A stretch of DNA of 64,000 bases from Chloroflexota bacterium. Its GTDB lineage: Bacteria; Chloroflexota; Anaerolineae; Anaerolineales; Anaerolineaceae. How positions within the stretch are numbered: the stretch's first letter is position 1; the number at the start of each line of letters is the position of its first letter. Both the position numbers and the translations under genes were made by a program. The notes beneath the pieces are model-generated. The model saw nothing but the letters and a program-made list of their open reading frames with translations. It had not been told where the DNA came from and did not search any database. Positions 25,341 through 34,294 of the stretch are shown piece after piece. The stretch lies in assembly GCA_029561345.1 (NCBI GenBank), contig JAKQJC010000001.1:310001-374000 (forward strand), given 5' to 3'.

Positions 25341-26236
25341 GACAGAGAATTTTTAGATGGCTTGCTGCAGCCAGTCTGCTGGCTGGCTGCGCCACGGCGC
25401 CGGCCCTGACCCCAGAGATCACGCCGGTTGTGATGCAGGCCGCGGAAACCAGCCTGCCGCCACCCCCTGAACCGGCGCCCACACACACGCCAACACCACA
25501 GCCATCGCCAACTGCAACCATTGCGCCGACCAGCACCCCGGACCCCGCGTCGCTTTTTGATGTTTTTTCCCCGCTGGAAGGGATAACCATTGCTGAACTG
25601 CGGGAAATTCTGACCACACCTTTCCAGCCGCCCAAATTGGGACGGGATGACGGGCATCACGGCGTGGATCTGGCCTATTATTCGCGCGGCGAGCGCGGCT
25701 CCATTGAGGGGCTGCCAATTTTTGCTCCGTTTGCAGGATTGGTGGCCGGGCGGGTGGATGACCGCTATCCGTATGGGAATATGATCATCATCGAGACCCC
25801 CTTAAGCGCGCTGCCTGAGGCGCTTCAAGAAAAATTGACGCTGCAATTACAGCCCACGCCTGCTGTGCCGGATGCGCGGCTGACCTGCCCGGCCTGGGAG
25901 GGCATCAAGAGCCTGGATTACGGCGCGCTTTCTGTGTATGTGTTGGCGGCGCACATGGCTGAAGCCACGCCGCTGCTGATCGGTGAAACGGTCGCAGGGG
26001 GACAGCAGGTGGGGTTGGTGGGCAACACGGGCGGCTCGGGCAACCCGCATTTGCACCTGGAAATTCGCCTGGGACCGGCGGGGGGACGCTTTGACAGCAT
26101 GTCGCATTACCGCAACAACTTGCCCGAAGCGGAGATGGCCAATTACTGCGCCTGGCGCACCAGCGGAGCTTTTCAACTGCTCGATCCACTGTGGGTGCTG
26201 GAGGAAAGCGCTGCCTGGGTGGCAGCAAAAAAATAG
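25337..26236 (+). CDS. M23 family metallopeptidase lipoprotein
   Basis: A 299-residue protein. The N-terminal signal ends at the lipobox LLAGC (Cys about residue 17), and a Pro/Thr-rich linker (about 35-70) follows, as expected for a lipoprotein spanning the wall. The zinc ligands of the LytM/M23 fold are HHGVDLAYY (HxxxD) near residue 107 and HLHLEIR (HxH) near residue 237, with GNTGGSGNPHLHLE typical of the active site. M23 enzymes cut peptidoglycan cross-bridges. The gene overlaps the stop of the ABC exporter pseudogene by four bases and is followed by a terminator. Confidence 0.9.
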   Translation: MRQRIFRWLAAASLLAGCATAPALTPEITPVVMQAAETSLPPPPEPAPTHTPTPQPSPTATIAPTSTPDPASLFDVFSPLEGITIAELREILTTPFQPPKLGRDDGHHGVDLAYYSRGERGSIEGLPIFAPFAGLVAGRVDDRYPYGNMIIIETPLSALPEALQEKLTLQLQPTPAVPDARLTCPAWEGIKSLDYGALSVYVLAAHMAEATPLLIGETVAGGQQVGLVGNTGGSGNPHLHLEIRLGPAGGRFDSMSHYRNNLPEAEMANYCAWRTSGAFQLLDPLWVLEESAAWVAAKK

Positions 26237-26250
26237 GTGATGACAACAAA

Positions 26251-26287
26251 GAGAGGCAGCCCTGGAGCTGCCTCTCATATTTTTTGG
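26251..26287. terminator. Terminator between the M23 peptidase and DUF1015 genes
   Basis: GAGAGGCAGC (26251-26260) pairs with GCTGCCTCTC (26267-26276) around CCTGGA, followed by ATATTTTTT. On the minus strand TTTGTTGT follows the same stem, so it may serve both converging genes. Confidence 0.85.
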
Positions 26288-26306
26288 CGGATGATATGTC
26301 AGAGGA

Positions 26307-27626
26307 TTAGCGGGCAATCTGGCGGCATTCCATGTAGAAGCGCTTTTCTTTGGCCTCACCCATGGAGAAGGTCTTGCGGGGCAGCACACCATCCAGAATA
26401 ACCGTCTTGAACAGGTCGCCTTTGTGCATGCCGGGCAGATAAAAGCCCACATTGTGGGGCTGGGCGCCGAGGCGACAGGTGACTTCTTCGCCGTGTACGT
26501 AGTCAATCTTTTCAGCGCCGCCGGCTTTCAAAAATTCATCGAGGAAGGGCTGCAGGGTGCCCACAGGCAGGTTGGAGGTGGGTTGGGCAACCTTGAGGAC
26601 GCTGAAGCCTGAGGGAGAAATGAAGCCGATCAGGTGATCGGGGCCGGACTGTTCATCCACTTTTTGGACCATTTCAGCGGCGCTGGCGCAGGGGAGAATT
26701 TCCAGACGGGCGCCAAAGCGGGTCTGCGCGGCGGCGAGGATGTCTTTTTTGATGTCAAAGAGGACGCGGTGGATGGGTTCAAATTCAAGGCCAGCATCGT
26801 GCACATTTTCAATTTCAACCAGCGCGTAACGGGCCGGGTGATCCATGCCAACGGTGGCTTTGACCTTTTCCCAGATGGATTTGGCTGTGGCGAGAGAATG
26901 GTTGCCATCGCCAACGGCAAAGAGCAGAACGCCCTTTTCATCGCCGACGCCGTATTTTGCCTTGAAGTCTTCTTTGTTTTGCAGGGCGGTGAGAGCGCCA
27001 ACGACGTGTTTTTCAGCTTCGGCGCTGGCCAGACTGTAGCCTGAAAGGTGGCCGCTGTCGAGCATGAGGTCAAAGTCATAAACCACAGGCAGACTGGCTT
27101 TCATGGCGCTGATGGGGCCGATGAGAGTGTCCTGGGGATCGTCAACCAGCACGAGGATATGGGGCAGTTCAATCTGGGCGCCTTCGCGAATTTTGATGCG
27201 GGGGGGCAGGCGGTCGAGGATGGTGCCTTCGGTGGCGCGGATGAGGGTTTGAGAGCCCTTGTTGAAATCATATTTTTCCAGGTCCAGGCAGAGCATGATG
27301 CCGCGGCGGGTTTTGCCATCCACCGTGCGCTCGACATAGATCATGCCGTTGTGGTGGGTGAGCACGCCCGTATCGAGGTAGCGGCGCATGTTGCTCTGAA
27401 CAGTGTGCAGGCGGGCTTCTTCTTCGGGCTGGCCGAGGAACACTTCGGGCAGGGTGATGTGATAGGTAGAGGGGGCCTCTCCGACCTTGTTCTTCACTTC
27501 TTCCCAATATTCGGGCTCAGAGGTGAACTGATCGCAGGCAATGACGGCCCATTTGGTCAGATCGGTGCCGGGCTTGGGGAGCAGAATATCGGGGATCTGG
27601 ATACCGAGTGATTCGTAGGTGGTCAT
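26307..27626 (-). CDS. DUF1015 family protein
   Basis: A 439-residue cytoplasmic protein of normal family length. Recognised by the opening IPDILLPKPG-D-TKWAVIACDQFTS, by KYDFNKGSQTLIRATEGT, by FAVGDGNHSLATAKS and by the C-terminus LPRKTFSMGEAKEKRFYMECR. The biochemical role of this family is not established. It belongs to a superfamily related to ParB and to an archaeal free-serine kinase, but no such activity is claimed here. AAGGAAAAG precedes the ATG and a good promoter lies at 27667-27695. It is transcribed separately from degV, whose terminator lies upstream. Confidence 0.88.
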   Translation of the reverse strand: MTTYESLGIQIPDILLPKPGTDLTKWAVIACDQFTSEPEYWEEVKNKVGEAPSTYHITLPEVFLGQPEEEARLHTVQSNMRRYLDTGVLTHHNGMIYVERTVDGKTRRGIMLCLDLEKYDFNKGSQTLIRATEGTILDRLPPRIKIREGAQIELPHILVLVDDPQDTLIGPISAMKASLPVVYDFDLMLDSGHLSGYSLASAEAEKHVVGALTALQNKEDFKAKYGVGDEKGVLLFAVGDGNHSLATAKSIWEKVKATVGMDHPARYALVEIENVHDAGLEFEPIHRVLFDIKKDILAAAQTRFGARLEILPCASAAEMVQKVDEQSGPDHLIGFISPSGFSVLKVAQPTSNLPVGTLQPFLDEFLKAGGAEKIDYVHGEEVTCRLGAQPHNVGFYLPGMHKGDLFKTVILDGVLPRKTFSMGEAKEKRFYMECRQIAR

Positions 27627-27666
27627 AACTTTTCCTTCTTAGGCTCAAAAAATTTTCGTCAGTCTC

Positions 27667-27695
27667 ATTATAATGAGCCAGGACGGATTTGACGA
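27667..27695 (-). promoter_or_regulatory. Promoter of the DUF1015 gene
   Basis: On the minus strand TCGTCA (27690-27695), 17 bases, TATAAT (27667-27672), about 40 bases before the start codon. Confidence 0.6.
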
Positions 27696-27722
27696 CTGAC
27701 AAAACGCCATTGATGGAATGAA

Positions 27723-27758
27723 CAAAAACACCCATTCCAGCGCAGCTGAAATGGGTGT
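27723..27758 (-). terminator. Terminator after degV
   Basis: On the minus strand ACACCCATT (27750-27758) pairs with AATGGGTGT (27728-27736), followed by TTTTTGTT. It ends the degV transcript before the DUF1015 promoter. Confidence 0.8.
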
Positions 27759-27778
27759 GAATGGAAAGGAAGAGAAAA

Positions 27779-28630
27779 TCAGAATTCCAAATGGAAGCCG
27801 ATGCCGGCTGTTCCGGGGCCGGTGTGTGTACCGATGACGGGGGTGACCACGCCTTCGATAAGCTCATCGGGTTTGAAGCGCAGCAGGCACTGGTCTTTGA
27901 GATACTGGTGATATTCGGGCGCATGGGCATTCAAAACGGTCATATGGAGAGTTTTGCAGGGGCGCAGGCGCTGTTCGGTCAGTTCCAGCATGCGGTCAAG
28001 GGCTTTGCGCGGCGAACGCACGCGTTCCACGGCCTCGATGACGCCGTCGCGGACTTCGAGCAGGGGCTTAAGGTTGAAGGCGGTTCCCAAGAAGCGGGCA
28101 GCAGAGTTGATCCGGCCGCCGCGGTGCAGATATTCGAGATTATCCACCATAAAAAGGATGGATGAGTTTTGGCGAGCTCTGACGGCCGCCTCCTTGCAGG
28201 CCAGCAGGTCTCCACCCAGGGCCGCGGCGCGCGCCGCGGCAATGACCTGAAAGCCGGCAGCCGTGGAAGCAGTTTCAGAATCCAGCAGTGCCACCCGGTC
28301 AGGCTGCTGGATCAGATCGCGAGCCTGAACCGCAGATTGCATGGTGCCGGAGAGCTTGCTGGAAATGGTGATGCACAGCACATCGCAGCCCCGGTCCAGC
28401 AGAGGCGAGAAGGCTTTAAGGAAGAGATTGGGGGAGGGCTGGGAGGTGGTGGGAGAAACCTTACTTTTTTGCAGGCGGGTGTAAAACGCTTCGGGAGTCA
28501 GGTCAACATTATCCAGATAGGTATGCTCACCCCAGATGAGGGTGAGGGGGACCACGGTGATATTGAGTTTTTCAATGAGATCGGGTGGAAGATTGGCCGT
28601 GCTATCGGCAACAATGGCAACTTTGGACAT
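27779..28630 (-). CDS. DegV family fatty-acid-binding protein
   Basis: A 283-residue protein of family length, opening VAIVADSTANLPPDLI, with the lipid-contacting TTSQPSP motif (about 61-67), TISSKLSGTMQSA, and VFNAHAPE-like strands toward the end. DegV/FakB proteins hold one fatty acid. Some act with the kinase FakA to make acyl phosphate for phospholipid synthesis. No fakA gene lies in this window, so that partnership is only a possibility. GGAG lies seven bases before the ATG. Confidence 0.93.
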   Translation of the reverse strand: MSKVAIVADSTANLPPDLIEKLNITVVPLTLIWGEHTYLDNVDLTPEAFYTRLQKSKVSPTTSQPSPNLFLKAFSPLLDRGCDVLCITISSKLSGTMQSAVQARDLIQQPDRVALLDSETASTAAGFQVIAAARAAALGGDLLACKEAAVRARQNSSILFMVDNLEYLHRGGRINSAARFLGTAFNLKPLLEVRDGVIEAVERVRSPRKALDRMLELTEQRLRPCKTLHMTVLNAHAPEYHQYLKDQCLLRFKPDELIEGVVTPVIGTHTGPGTAGIGFHLEF

Positions 28631-28692
28631 AACGGAACTCCATATAAATAAAGGATGATTTCACCCTTATTAACCCAAGAATTGGGAAGGAG

Positions 28693-29298
28693 TTACGTTG
28701 CGCACACCAGGCCAAAAGTTTCAAGCAGGGTCAGGGTGATGCGCGCAGTGATGCCCCAGAGGGTTTCACCATCAAATGGGGAAAAATACACCACCTGATA
28801 GGCGTGTCCCTCCAGCGTGGTGGTCTTGATTTGATGGTTTTGGGGCTGGGCCAGCCAATGCAGCGGGATGGTGAACACGCGTGAGACTTCACCGGGGGAA
28901 GGAAATAGAGATACTGGCCAGGGAATGATGCCCACCACTGGTGTGATGCAAAAATGGGTGATGGTGATCATGGGAACCATGCGGCCAATAGGGTGGATTT
29001 TCTCTGGGGGAATGCCGATTTCTTCGAAGGTTTCGCGCAGGGCGGTGGCTTCAGGGTTGGGGTCGTGAGGCTCGCTGCTGCCGCCGGGAAACGATACCTG
29101 GCCTTTGTGATCAGGTACGGTATCGGTGCGGCGGGTGAACAGCAGATGCCATTCGCCGCCATCCCACAACAGGGGAACCAGCACGGCGGCTGATTTTGCC
29201 GGGCCGGCGCAGGGGCGGCGGAAATCATGCACCTGCTGACCAGGGACAGCCAGCAGGCGCGTCATTTCTTCAATCGTGAGATGAGAGGATGGAACCAT
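28693..29298 (-). CDS. Nudix hydrolase, CoA pyrophosphatase (NudL) type
   Basis: A 201-residue protein. The CoA pyrophosphatase signature LLFTRRTDTVPDHKGQVSFP runs straight into the Nudix box, which begins GGSSEPHDP and ends TALRETFEEIGI with the metal-binding RE and EE residues. In this group the first Glu of the canonical box is replaced, as here. Such enzymes split CoA and oxidised CoA into phosphopantetheine and ADP. The start is 14 bases from the trmI stop on the same strand, so it belongs to the tRNA-modification transcript. Substrate preference is inferred from the signature only. Confidence 0.88.
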   Translation of the reverse strand: MVPSSHLTIEEMTRLLAVPGQQVHDFRRPCAGPAKSAAVLVPLLWDGGEWHLLFTRRTDTVPDHKGQVSFPGGSSEPHDPNPEATALRETFEEIGIPPEKIHPIGRMVPMITITHFCITPVVGIIPWPVSLFPSPGEVSRVFTIPLHWLAQPQNHQIKTTTLEGHAYQVVYFSPFDGETLWGITARITLTLLETFGLVCAT

Positions 29299-29312
29299 TA
29301 TAGGGAAAGCGA

Positions 29313-30170
29313 TCAGCCCAGACTGTTGGAATCTTCAGTGTCTGAAATTTCGCTGAGCAGTTCCTCTTCCACGCCGGAATCATCTGGCAGAATGGGGCGG
29401 GCAAAAATCAGAAAGCCGGTATGCGCCACCATGCGGTCAGCCGGGCGGATGCGCGAGGGCTGGGGTTTGTAGTAGCGCATCAAGATTTCGCAGACATCAA
29501 TGAAGGCGAATTTTTCACGTTTGAGAGCATTGAGGAGCAGTTCAAGCTGATTGAAGGTGGGCAGAATGGAGCCAAAGAAGCCGCCGGGCTTGAGGGCTTT
29601 GCGCACCTGGGGGATATAGTCGTAGGGATTGGGGACGTCCAGGAAGAGGGCATCCACATTGGTTTCATCAAAGCCTTCGGCAATATCGCGCAGCTTCAGT
29701 TCGACGCGCTGGTTAAGGCCGAGCCTTTTGAGGTTGTTGGCGGCCAGGTTTTGCATTTGCTCGCGCGCTTCGTAGGAAAACACCTTGCCTTCAGATCCGA
29801 CTTCATAAGCCAGGGCTGAGGTGAGGGCGCCGGAGCCGGTGCCGGCCTCGATCACATGCTTGCCGGGGCCAATGCCGAGCATGATCAGGATGTAGCCAAT
29901 GTCTTTGGGGTAGAGGATCTGGGTGTTGCGGCGCATATCGCGCAGCAGGTTTGCCAGCGAAGGGGGCATCAGCACGAAAGGGCTGCCGGTGTGGCTGCGG
30001 ATCTGGCTGCCCCAGGGCTTGCCGATCATGTCATTGTGCTTGAGCACGCCGCGGTGGGTTTGCATCTCGCCGTTTTCGACCAGGCAAAATGTAAAATGTT
30101 TGTGGTTTAATCCGACCAGTTCGACCAGGTCGCCGGCTTGCGCGGTGGTTGCAGGGTTCATCCAGCCCAA
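29313..30170 (-). CDS. trmI: tRNA (adenine-N1)-methyltransferase, TrmI family
   Basis: A 285-residue protein. The N-terminal small domain includes GDLVELVG and HNDMIGKPWGSQI. The SAM-binding site is VIEAGTGSGALTSALA (about residues 108-123), with SYEAREQMQNLAANN and LFLDVPNPYDYI typical of TrmI. It makes m1A58 in the T loop of tRNA, usually as a tetramer. The start is TTG at 30170, eight bases after AGGAG. An ATG three codons later has worse spacing. A short acidic tail (EEELLSEISDTEDS) ends the protein. Neighbours include mnmA and a cysteine desulfurase. Confidence 0.93.
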   Translation of the reverse strand: MGWMNPATTAQAGDLVELVGLNHKHFTFCLVENGEMQTHRGVLKHNDMIGKPWGSQIRSHTGSPFVLMPPSLANLLRDMRRNTQILYPKDIGYILIMLGIGPGKHVIEAGTGSGALTSALAYEVGSEGKVFSYEAREQMQNLAANNLKRLGLNQRVELKLRDIAEGFDETNVDALFLDVPNPYDYIPQVRKALKPGGFFGSILPTFNQLELLLNALKREKFAFIDVCEILMRYYKPQPSRIRPADRMVAHTGFLIFARPILPDDSGVEEELLSEISDTEDSNSLG

Positions 30171-30191
30171 TTGAACTTCTCCTGATTTGAT

Positions 30192-30461
30192 TTATTTGCG
30201 TTCGACTTTGACCAGGCTGAGCCAGTGACCCAGGCCAAGAAACACAGCAGAGCCCAGTGTGGCCATGCCCAGGTGCAAGGGACCAATATCCATCAGGCTG
30301 ATCTTTAGAACCTCAGCCGAAAAATGACCCGCCCAAAAGCCCAGCCAGCTGAGCACTGTGAAGAAAACCAGCCTGAAGAGGCCGCCGTCTTTCCATAAAT
30401 GGAAGAGAGCGCCGTAGAGCGTGGAGATAAAAAATCCCAGGATGGCGGATGGAATGGTCAT
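30192..30461 (-). CDS. Small integral membrane protein, 89 aa
   Basis: ATG 30461 is chosen because GAGGAG lies six bases upstream. A closer ATG two codons earlier abuts the ribosome site. Three hydrophobic segments are seen: MTIPSAILGFFISTLYGALF, LVFFTVLSWLGFWAGHF and HLGMATLGSAVFLGLGHWL. The N-terminal glycine-rich helix is typical of small Chloroflexota membrane proteins, but the function is not known. It sits 20 bases after mnmA and 21 before trmI in the same transcript. Confidence 0.7.
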   Translation of the reverse strand: MTIPSAILGFFISTLYGALFHLWKDGGLFRLVFFTVLSWLGFWAGHFSAEVLKISLMDIGPLHLGMATLGSAVFLGLGHWLSLVKVERK

Positions 30462-30481
30462 AGACATCTCCTCAAAAAGGT

Positions 30482-31549
30482 TTATTCGATCAATGCACTG
30501 CCGAGGCATTGCTCCCCGGCATAAAAGACGGCACGCTGCCCGGCGGTGATATCACGCAGCGGCGACTCAAAGGCTACCAGAACGCGTTGATCTTCCTGGG
30601 GGATGAGGGTGGCCCATGCATCAGCCGCTTTGTAGCGGATTTTCACCTGCGCCCTGAGGGGGGCGGCAGGCGGGGCGATAAGCCAGTTGACCTGTTTGCC
30701 GGTGAGCTGGCTGCGTCCCAACTCCTCAAGATGGCCCACAATCAGAGCATTGCGGTCAGCATCTTTTTCGATCACATACAACGGCGCGGGGGCCGCAATG
30801 CGCAGGCCTTTGCGCTGGCCAATGGTGTAAAAGGGCAAACCAGTGTGCTCGCCAAGGGTCTCACCTTTGCGGTTCAGGATGGGCCCCGGAGCAAAGGAAT
30901 TTGGGGCATGGCGCCGCAGAAAATCGATATAGGTGCCCTCACCCAGAAAACACAGATCCTGACTTTCAGCGCGCTCGGCCACCGGCAGGCCGAAACGGTG
31001 CGCCTCAGCGCGTACCTGGGGCTTGGTGAGCCCGCCAAGGGGAAAAATGGAGCGGCTGAGCTGATCAGGGCTGAGCACGCTCAGCACGTATGACTGATCC
31101 TTGTTGTTATCCAACCCGCGCAGCAGGCGCAGGCTGCCATCCGAAGCAGTTTCGACCCGCGCATAATGCCCGGTTGCCAGCAGGTCGCCGCCCAGGGCCA
31201 GCGCATGTTCCAGCATGGTTCCCCAGCGCACCTGGCGGTTGCACAGCAGGCAGGGATTGGGGGTTTCGCCTTGCAGATAGCTGGCAATGAAGGGTTCCAC
31301 AACCTGCTGGTAAAAGATCTCCTTGGCGTCCACCACATAGAAAGGGATGCCAAGCTGGCTGGCCACCCGGCGCGCCTGAAACATGGAGTCGGGGGTGCAG
31401 CAGCGGTTGGCGCATTCTTCGCCGGGTTCGCTCCACAGGCGCAGCATCAGGCCGGTGACTTCGTAACCCTTTTCCACCAGCAAGGCGGCTGCCACGGAGC
31501 TGTCGACGCCGCCGCTCATGCCAACCACAACCTGAGGTTTCTTGTCCAT
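30482..31549 (-). CDS. mnmA: tRNA-specific 2-thiouridylase MnmA
   Basis: A 355-residue enzyme that thiolates U34 in tRNAs for Glu, Gln and Lys. The PP-loop GMSGGVDSSVAA (residues 10-21) activates U34 with ATP. The catalytic Cys pair is in NPCLLCNRQVRWG and SQDLCFLGEGTY. The C-terminal domain has RAQVKIRYKAADAWA and ends before AGEQCLGSALI. The gene lies 16 bases after the cysteine desulfurase on the same strand, which fits sulfur transfer from one protein to the other. Confidence 0.97.
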   Translation of the reverse strand: MDKKPQVVVGMSGGVDSSVAAALLVEKGYEVTGLMLRLWSEPGEECANRCCTPDSMFQARRVASQLGIPFYVVDAKEIFYQQVVEPFIASYLQGETPNPCLLCNRQVRWGTMLEHALALGGDLLATGHYARVETASDGSLRLLRGLDNNKDQSYVLSVLSPDQLSRSIFPLGGLTKPQVRAEAHRFGLPVAERAESQDLCFLGEGTYIDFLRRHAPNSFAPGPILNRKGETLGEHTGLPFYTIGQRKGLRIAAPAPLYVIEKDADRNALIVGHLEELGRSQLTGKQVNWLIAPPAAPLRAQVKIRYKAADAWATLIPQEDQRVLVAFESPLRDITAGQRAVFYAGEQCLGSALIE

Positions 31550-31565
31550 AAATTATGTGCAACCT

Positions 31566-32729
31566 TTATGCCCGGTTAAGCTGGCGGGCGCGTTTGACCA
31601 GGCTGGGAAGGGCGGTCAGCAGCATTTCAATCTGCTCGGAGGTGGTGGCGCGGCCGAGGGTGATGCGCAGAGAACCAAGGGCCAGTTCAGGGGCAAAACC
31701 CATGGCCAGCAGCACTTCGGAAGGCTGCGGATTGCCGGTTTTGCAGGCTGAACCCGATGAGCAGGCAAAACCAGCGGCATCGAGGAGCATGAGCAAGGTG
31801 TTGCCGTTCACGCCTTCGAAAACGAAGCTGGCATGGTTGGGAAGGCGCTGCACCGCGTGGCCGGTGAGATGGGCGCCGGGGATGGTTTCGAGAACCTGAT
31901 TGATCAGGTGCTCGCGCAGTGCGAGGAGCCGTTGGGCATGCCGGGGACCTTCTGATTGAGCAATGGAAAAGGCCTCGGCCAGGCCGACGATATAAGGCAC
32001 GTTTTGGGTTCCGGCCCGCATGGCGTGTTCCTGCTTGCCGCCGGTCTGGGTGGGTAGAATGGGTGTGCCCTGGCGCACATACAGCGCGCCAACCCCCTTG
32101 GGTCCATAGAACTTGTGGGCGCCAATGGCAATCAAATCGGCATGGGCGGCAGCCTGGTTCATGGGCAAATGGGCTGCCGCCTGCACGGCATCAGTGAGGA
32201 AGGGGACGCTGTGTTCCTGGCAGACCTGGTGAATATCGGCAACCGGATTGATGGTGCCAATTTCATTATTCGCATAGATGGCAGCCACCACGGCGGTATT
32301 GGGGCGGATGGCTTCTTTGACAGCCTGGGGTGAAACCTGTCCGTGCGCATCCACGGGGAGATAAGAGAGGTCAAAGCCGAACACCTCAGCCAGCTGCATG
32401 GCGGTGTGGCTGACGGCATGGTGTTCCACCGGCGAAATGAGGATGTGGTTGGCATTCTTAAGCCGGCGCATGGCCAGAGCCACACCGCGCAAAGCCAGGT
32501 TATCTGATTCGGTGCCGTTGGCTGTGAACACAATTTCAGCAGATGAGCAGCCCAAAAGCCCGGCCACCTTGCTGCGGGCTTCTTCAACGGCAGCATCAGC
32601 GTCCTGGCCGTAGAAATGGGCGGAAGAAGGGTTGCCAAAAATTTCTGAAAAATAGGGCTGCATGGCTGCCAGAACGCGTTCATCGAGGGGGGTGGTGGCA
32701 GCATAGTCAAGATAGATGCGTGGTTTCAT
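31566..32729 (-). CDS. iscS: Cysteine desulfurase (NifS/IscS family)
   Basis: A 387-residue PLP enzyme from ATG 32729 (GGAG five bases upstream), opening RIYLDYAATTPLDERV. The PLP lysine is in IAIGAHKFYGPKGVG and the catalytic Cys loop is CSSGSACKTGNPQPSEVL. It takes sulfur from cysteine and passes it on as persulfide, here most likely to MnmA encoded next. No iscU or other cluster-assembly gene is adjacent, so a role limited to tRNA thiolation is possible. A TATAAT box lies at 32749-32754 (minus). Confidence 0.95.
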   Translation of the reverse strand: MKPRIYLDYAATTPLDERVLAAMQPYFSEIFGNPSSAHFYGQDADAAVEEARSKVAGLLGCSSAEIVFTANGTESDNLALRGVALAMRRLKNANHILISPVEHHAVSHTAMQLAEVFGFDLSYLPVDAHGQVSPQAVKEAIRPNTAVVAAIYANNEIGTINPVADIHQVCQEHSVPFLTDAVQAAAHLPMNQAAAHADLIAIGAHKFYGPKGVGALYVRQGTPILPTQTGGKQEHAMRAGTQNVPYIVGLAEAFSIAQSEGPRHAQRLLALREHLINQVLETIPGAHLTGHAVQRLPNHASFVFEGVNGNTLLMLLDAAGFACSSGSACKTGNPQPSEVLLAMGFAPELALGSLRITLGRATTSEQIEMLLTALPSLVKRARQLNRA

Positions 32730-32872
32730 GAACACTCCAGTGCCATTGATTATAGCACGGCAGATTGGAAAACTTCCAGCCATTTTGCTGCTGAAATTCC
32801 TACCATTTTTGTCCTCTCTCAAAAGCGTAAAATGGTATAATGATCAAAATCAAAATTATTTCGGGAGGTCTT

Positions 32873-34294
32873 ATGGCTCATCAGATAAAATTTGGAACCG
32901 ATGGCTGGCGCGGCATGATTGCGGAAGATTACACCTTTGACAATGTGCGCCGCTGCACCCAGGGCTTTGCCAATTACCTCATTAATCATGGAAAAAAGGG
33001 CGAATGGATTGTGGTCGGGCACGACAAACGCTTCCATTCCGAAAATTTTGCCGCCGCGGTGGCTGAGGTGCTGGCGGCAAACGGCATGAAAGTGCATCTG
33101 ACCAACGGCGCCACCCCCACGCCTGTGATCGCCTTCTCGGTGGTCAACCGCAAGGCGGCTGGTGCGGTCAATATCACGGCTTCGCACAATCCCCCTGTGG
33201 ATAACGGCTTTAAAGTACGCGATGAAAACGGCGGCGCCATTCCGCCTGACGGGTTGAAGGAGATTGAAGCCGGCATCCCTGAAAACGTGGAAACGGTCAA
33301 GCGCATGCCCCTGGCTGAAGCGCTGGACAAAGGCCTGGTGGTCTATTTTGACCCCGCTCCAGCTTATATCGAACACATCAAGAAACTGATTGACCTGCAG
33401 CCTATTCGCGATGCGGGTTTGAAAATTGTGGTGGATACCATGTGGGGCAATGGGGCTGGCTGGTTCCCGACCCTGCTGGCCGGCGGCAAGACCGAGGTGG
33501 TGGAAATTCACAACCACCGCAATCCCAGCTTCCCTGAAATGAAGCGCCCGGAACCCATTCCCCCGAACATCAATGTTGGCCTGCAGACCACGGTGGATCA
33601 GGAAGCGGATGTGCTGCTGATCACCGATGGCGATGCGGATCGGGTTGGCGTGGGCGATGAAAATGGCGAATTTGTCAACCAACTGCAGGTCTACGGCCTG
33701 CTGGCCTATTACTTCCTGGAAGTGCGCGGTGAGCGCGGTGCCATTGTCAAAACCCTTTCCACCACCAGCATGCTGGAAAAACTGGGCAAGATTTATGATA
33801 TTCCGGTGATTGAAACCGGCGTGGGCTTTAAGTATGTGGCTCCCAAGATGCTGGAAACCAATGCCATGATGGGCGGCGAGGAATCGGGCGGTTATGCCTT
33901 CCGCGGCAATGTGCCCGAGCGTGACGGTATTCTGGCTGGCCTGTATTTTCTGGATATGATGGTGAAACTGAACCGCAAGCCTTCTGAACTGCTGGCTCTG
34001 CTGTTCAGCAAGGTGGGCGCTCACTACTATGACCGCGTGGACACCACTTTCTCAGGTGACCGGTCTGCCCGTGAAGCGCAGATTTTGGCCGCCAAGCCCG
34101 CCACCCTGGGCGGTTTGAAAGTGACGGGTTTGAATACCACTGACGGCTTCAAGTTTTCTCTGGAAGATGGCGGCTGGATGCTGATCCGCTTCTCAGGCAC
34201 GGAACCGATCATGCGCGTCTATTGTGAGACCACCCATAAAGAAGCCGTGCCGGGCATTCTGGAAGATGGCTTGCAGATTGCTGGATTGAAATAA
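32873..34294 (+). CDS. Phosphoglucomutase/phosphomannomutase family protein
   Basis: A 473-residue alpha-D-phosphohexomutase. ATG 32873 follows GGGAGG by six bases. Visible sites are the catalytic Ser loop [13 protein letters not shown], the Mg loop [10 protein letters not shown], the sugar loop [10 protein letters not shown] and the phosphate loop [12 protein letters not shown]. It interconverts hexose 1- and 6-phosphates for glycogen, wall or surface sugars. Gluco- or manno-preference is not decided by sequence. A TATAAT box lies at 32836-32841. The TatD gene starts one base after its stop. Confidence 0.95.
   Translation: MAHQIKFGTDGWRGMIAEDYTFDNVRRCTQGFANYLINHGKKGEWIVVGHDKRFHSENFAAAVAEVLAANGMKVHLTNGATPTPVIAFSVVNRKAAGAVNITASHNPPVDNGFKVRDENGGAIPPDGLKEIEAGIPENVETVKRMPLAEALDKGLVVYFDPAPAYIEHIKKLIDLQPIRDAGLKIVVDTMWGNGAGWFPTLLAGGKTEVVEIHNHRNPSFPEMKRPEPIPPNINVGLQTTVDQEADVLLITDGDADRVGVGDENGEFVNQLQVYGLLAYYFLEVRGERGAIVKTLSTTSMLEKLGKIYDIPVIETGVGFKYVAPKMLETNAMMGGEESGGYAFRGNVPERDGILAGLYFLDMMVKLNRKPSELLALLFSKVGAHYYDRVDTTFSGDRSAREAQILAAKPATLGGLKVTGLNTTDGFKFSLEDGGWMLIRFSGTEPIMRVYCETTHKEAVPGILEDGLQIAGLK

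Noticed and set aside
26307..27626. Calling the DUF1015 gene a serine kinase
   Set aside because: The relation to the archaeal enzyme is only at superfamily level and no catalytic residues could be matched by eye.
28675..28687. Small palindrome CCCAAGAATTGGG between degV and the Nudix gene
   Set aside because: Too short and without a T-run for a terminator, and nothing links it to a regulator.
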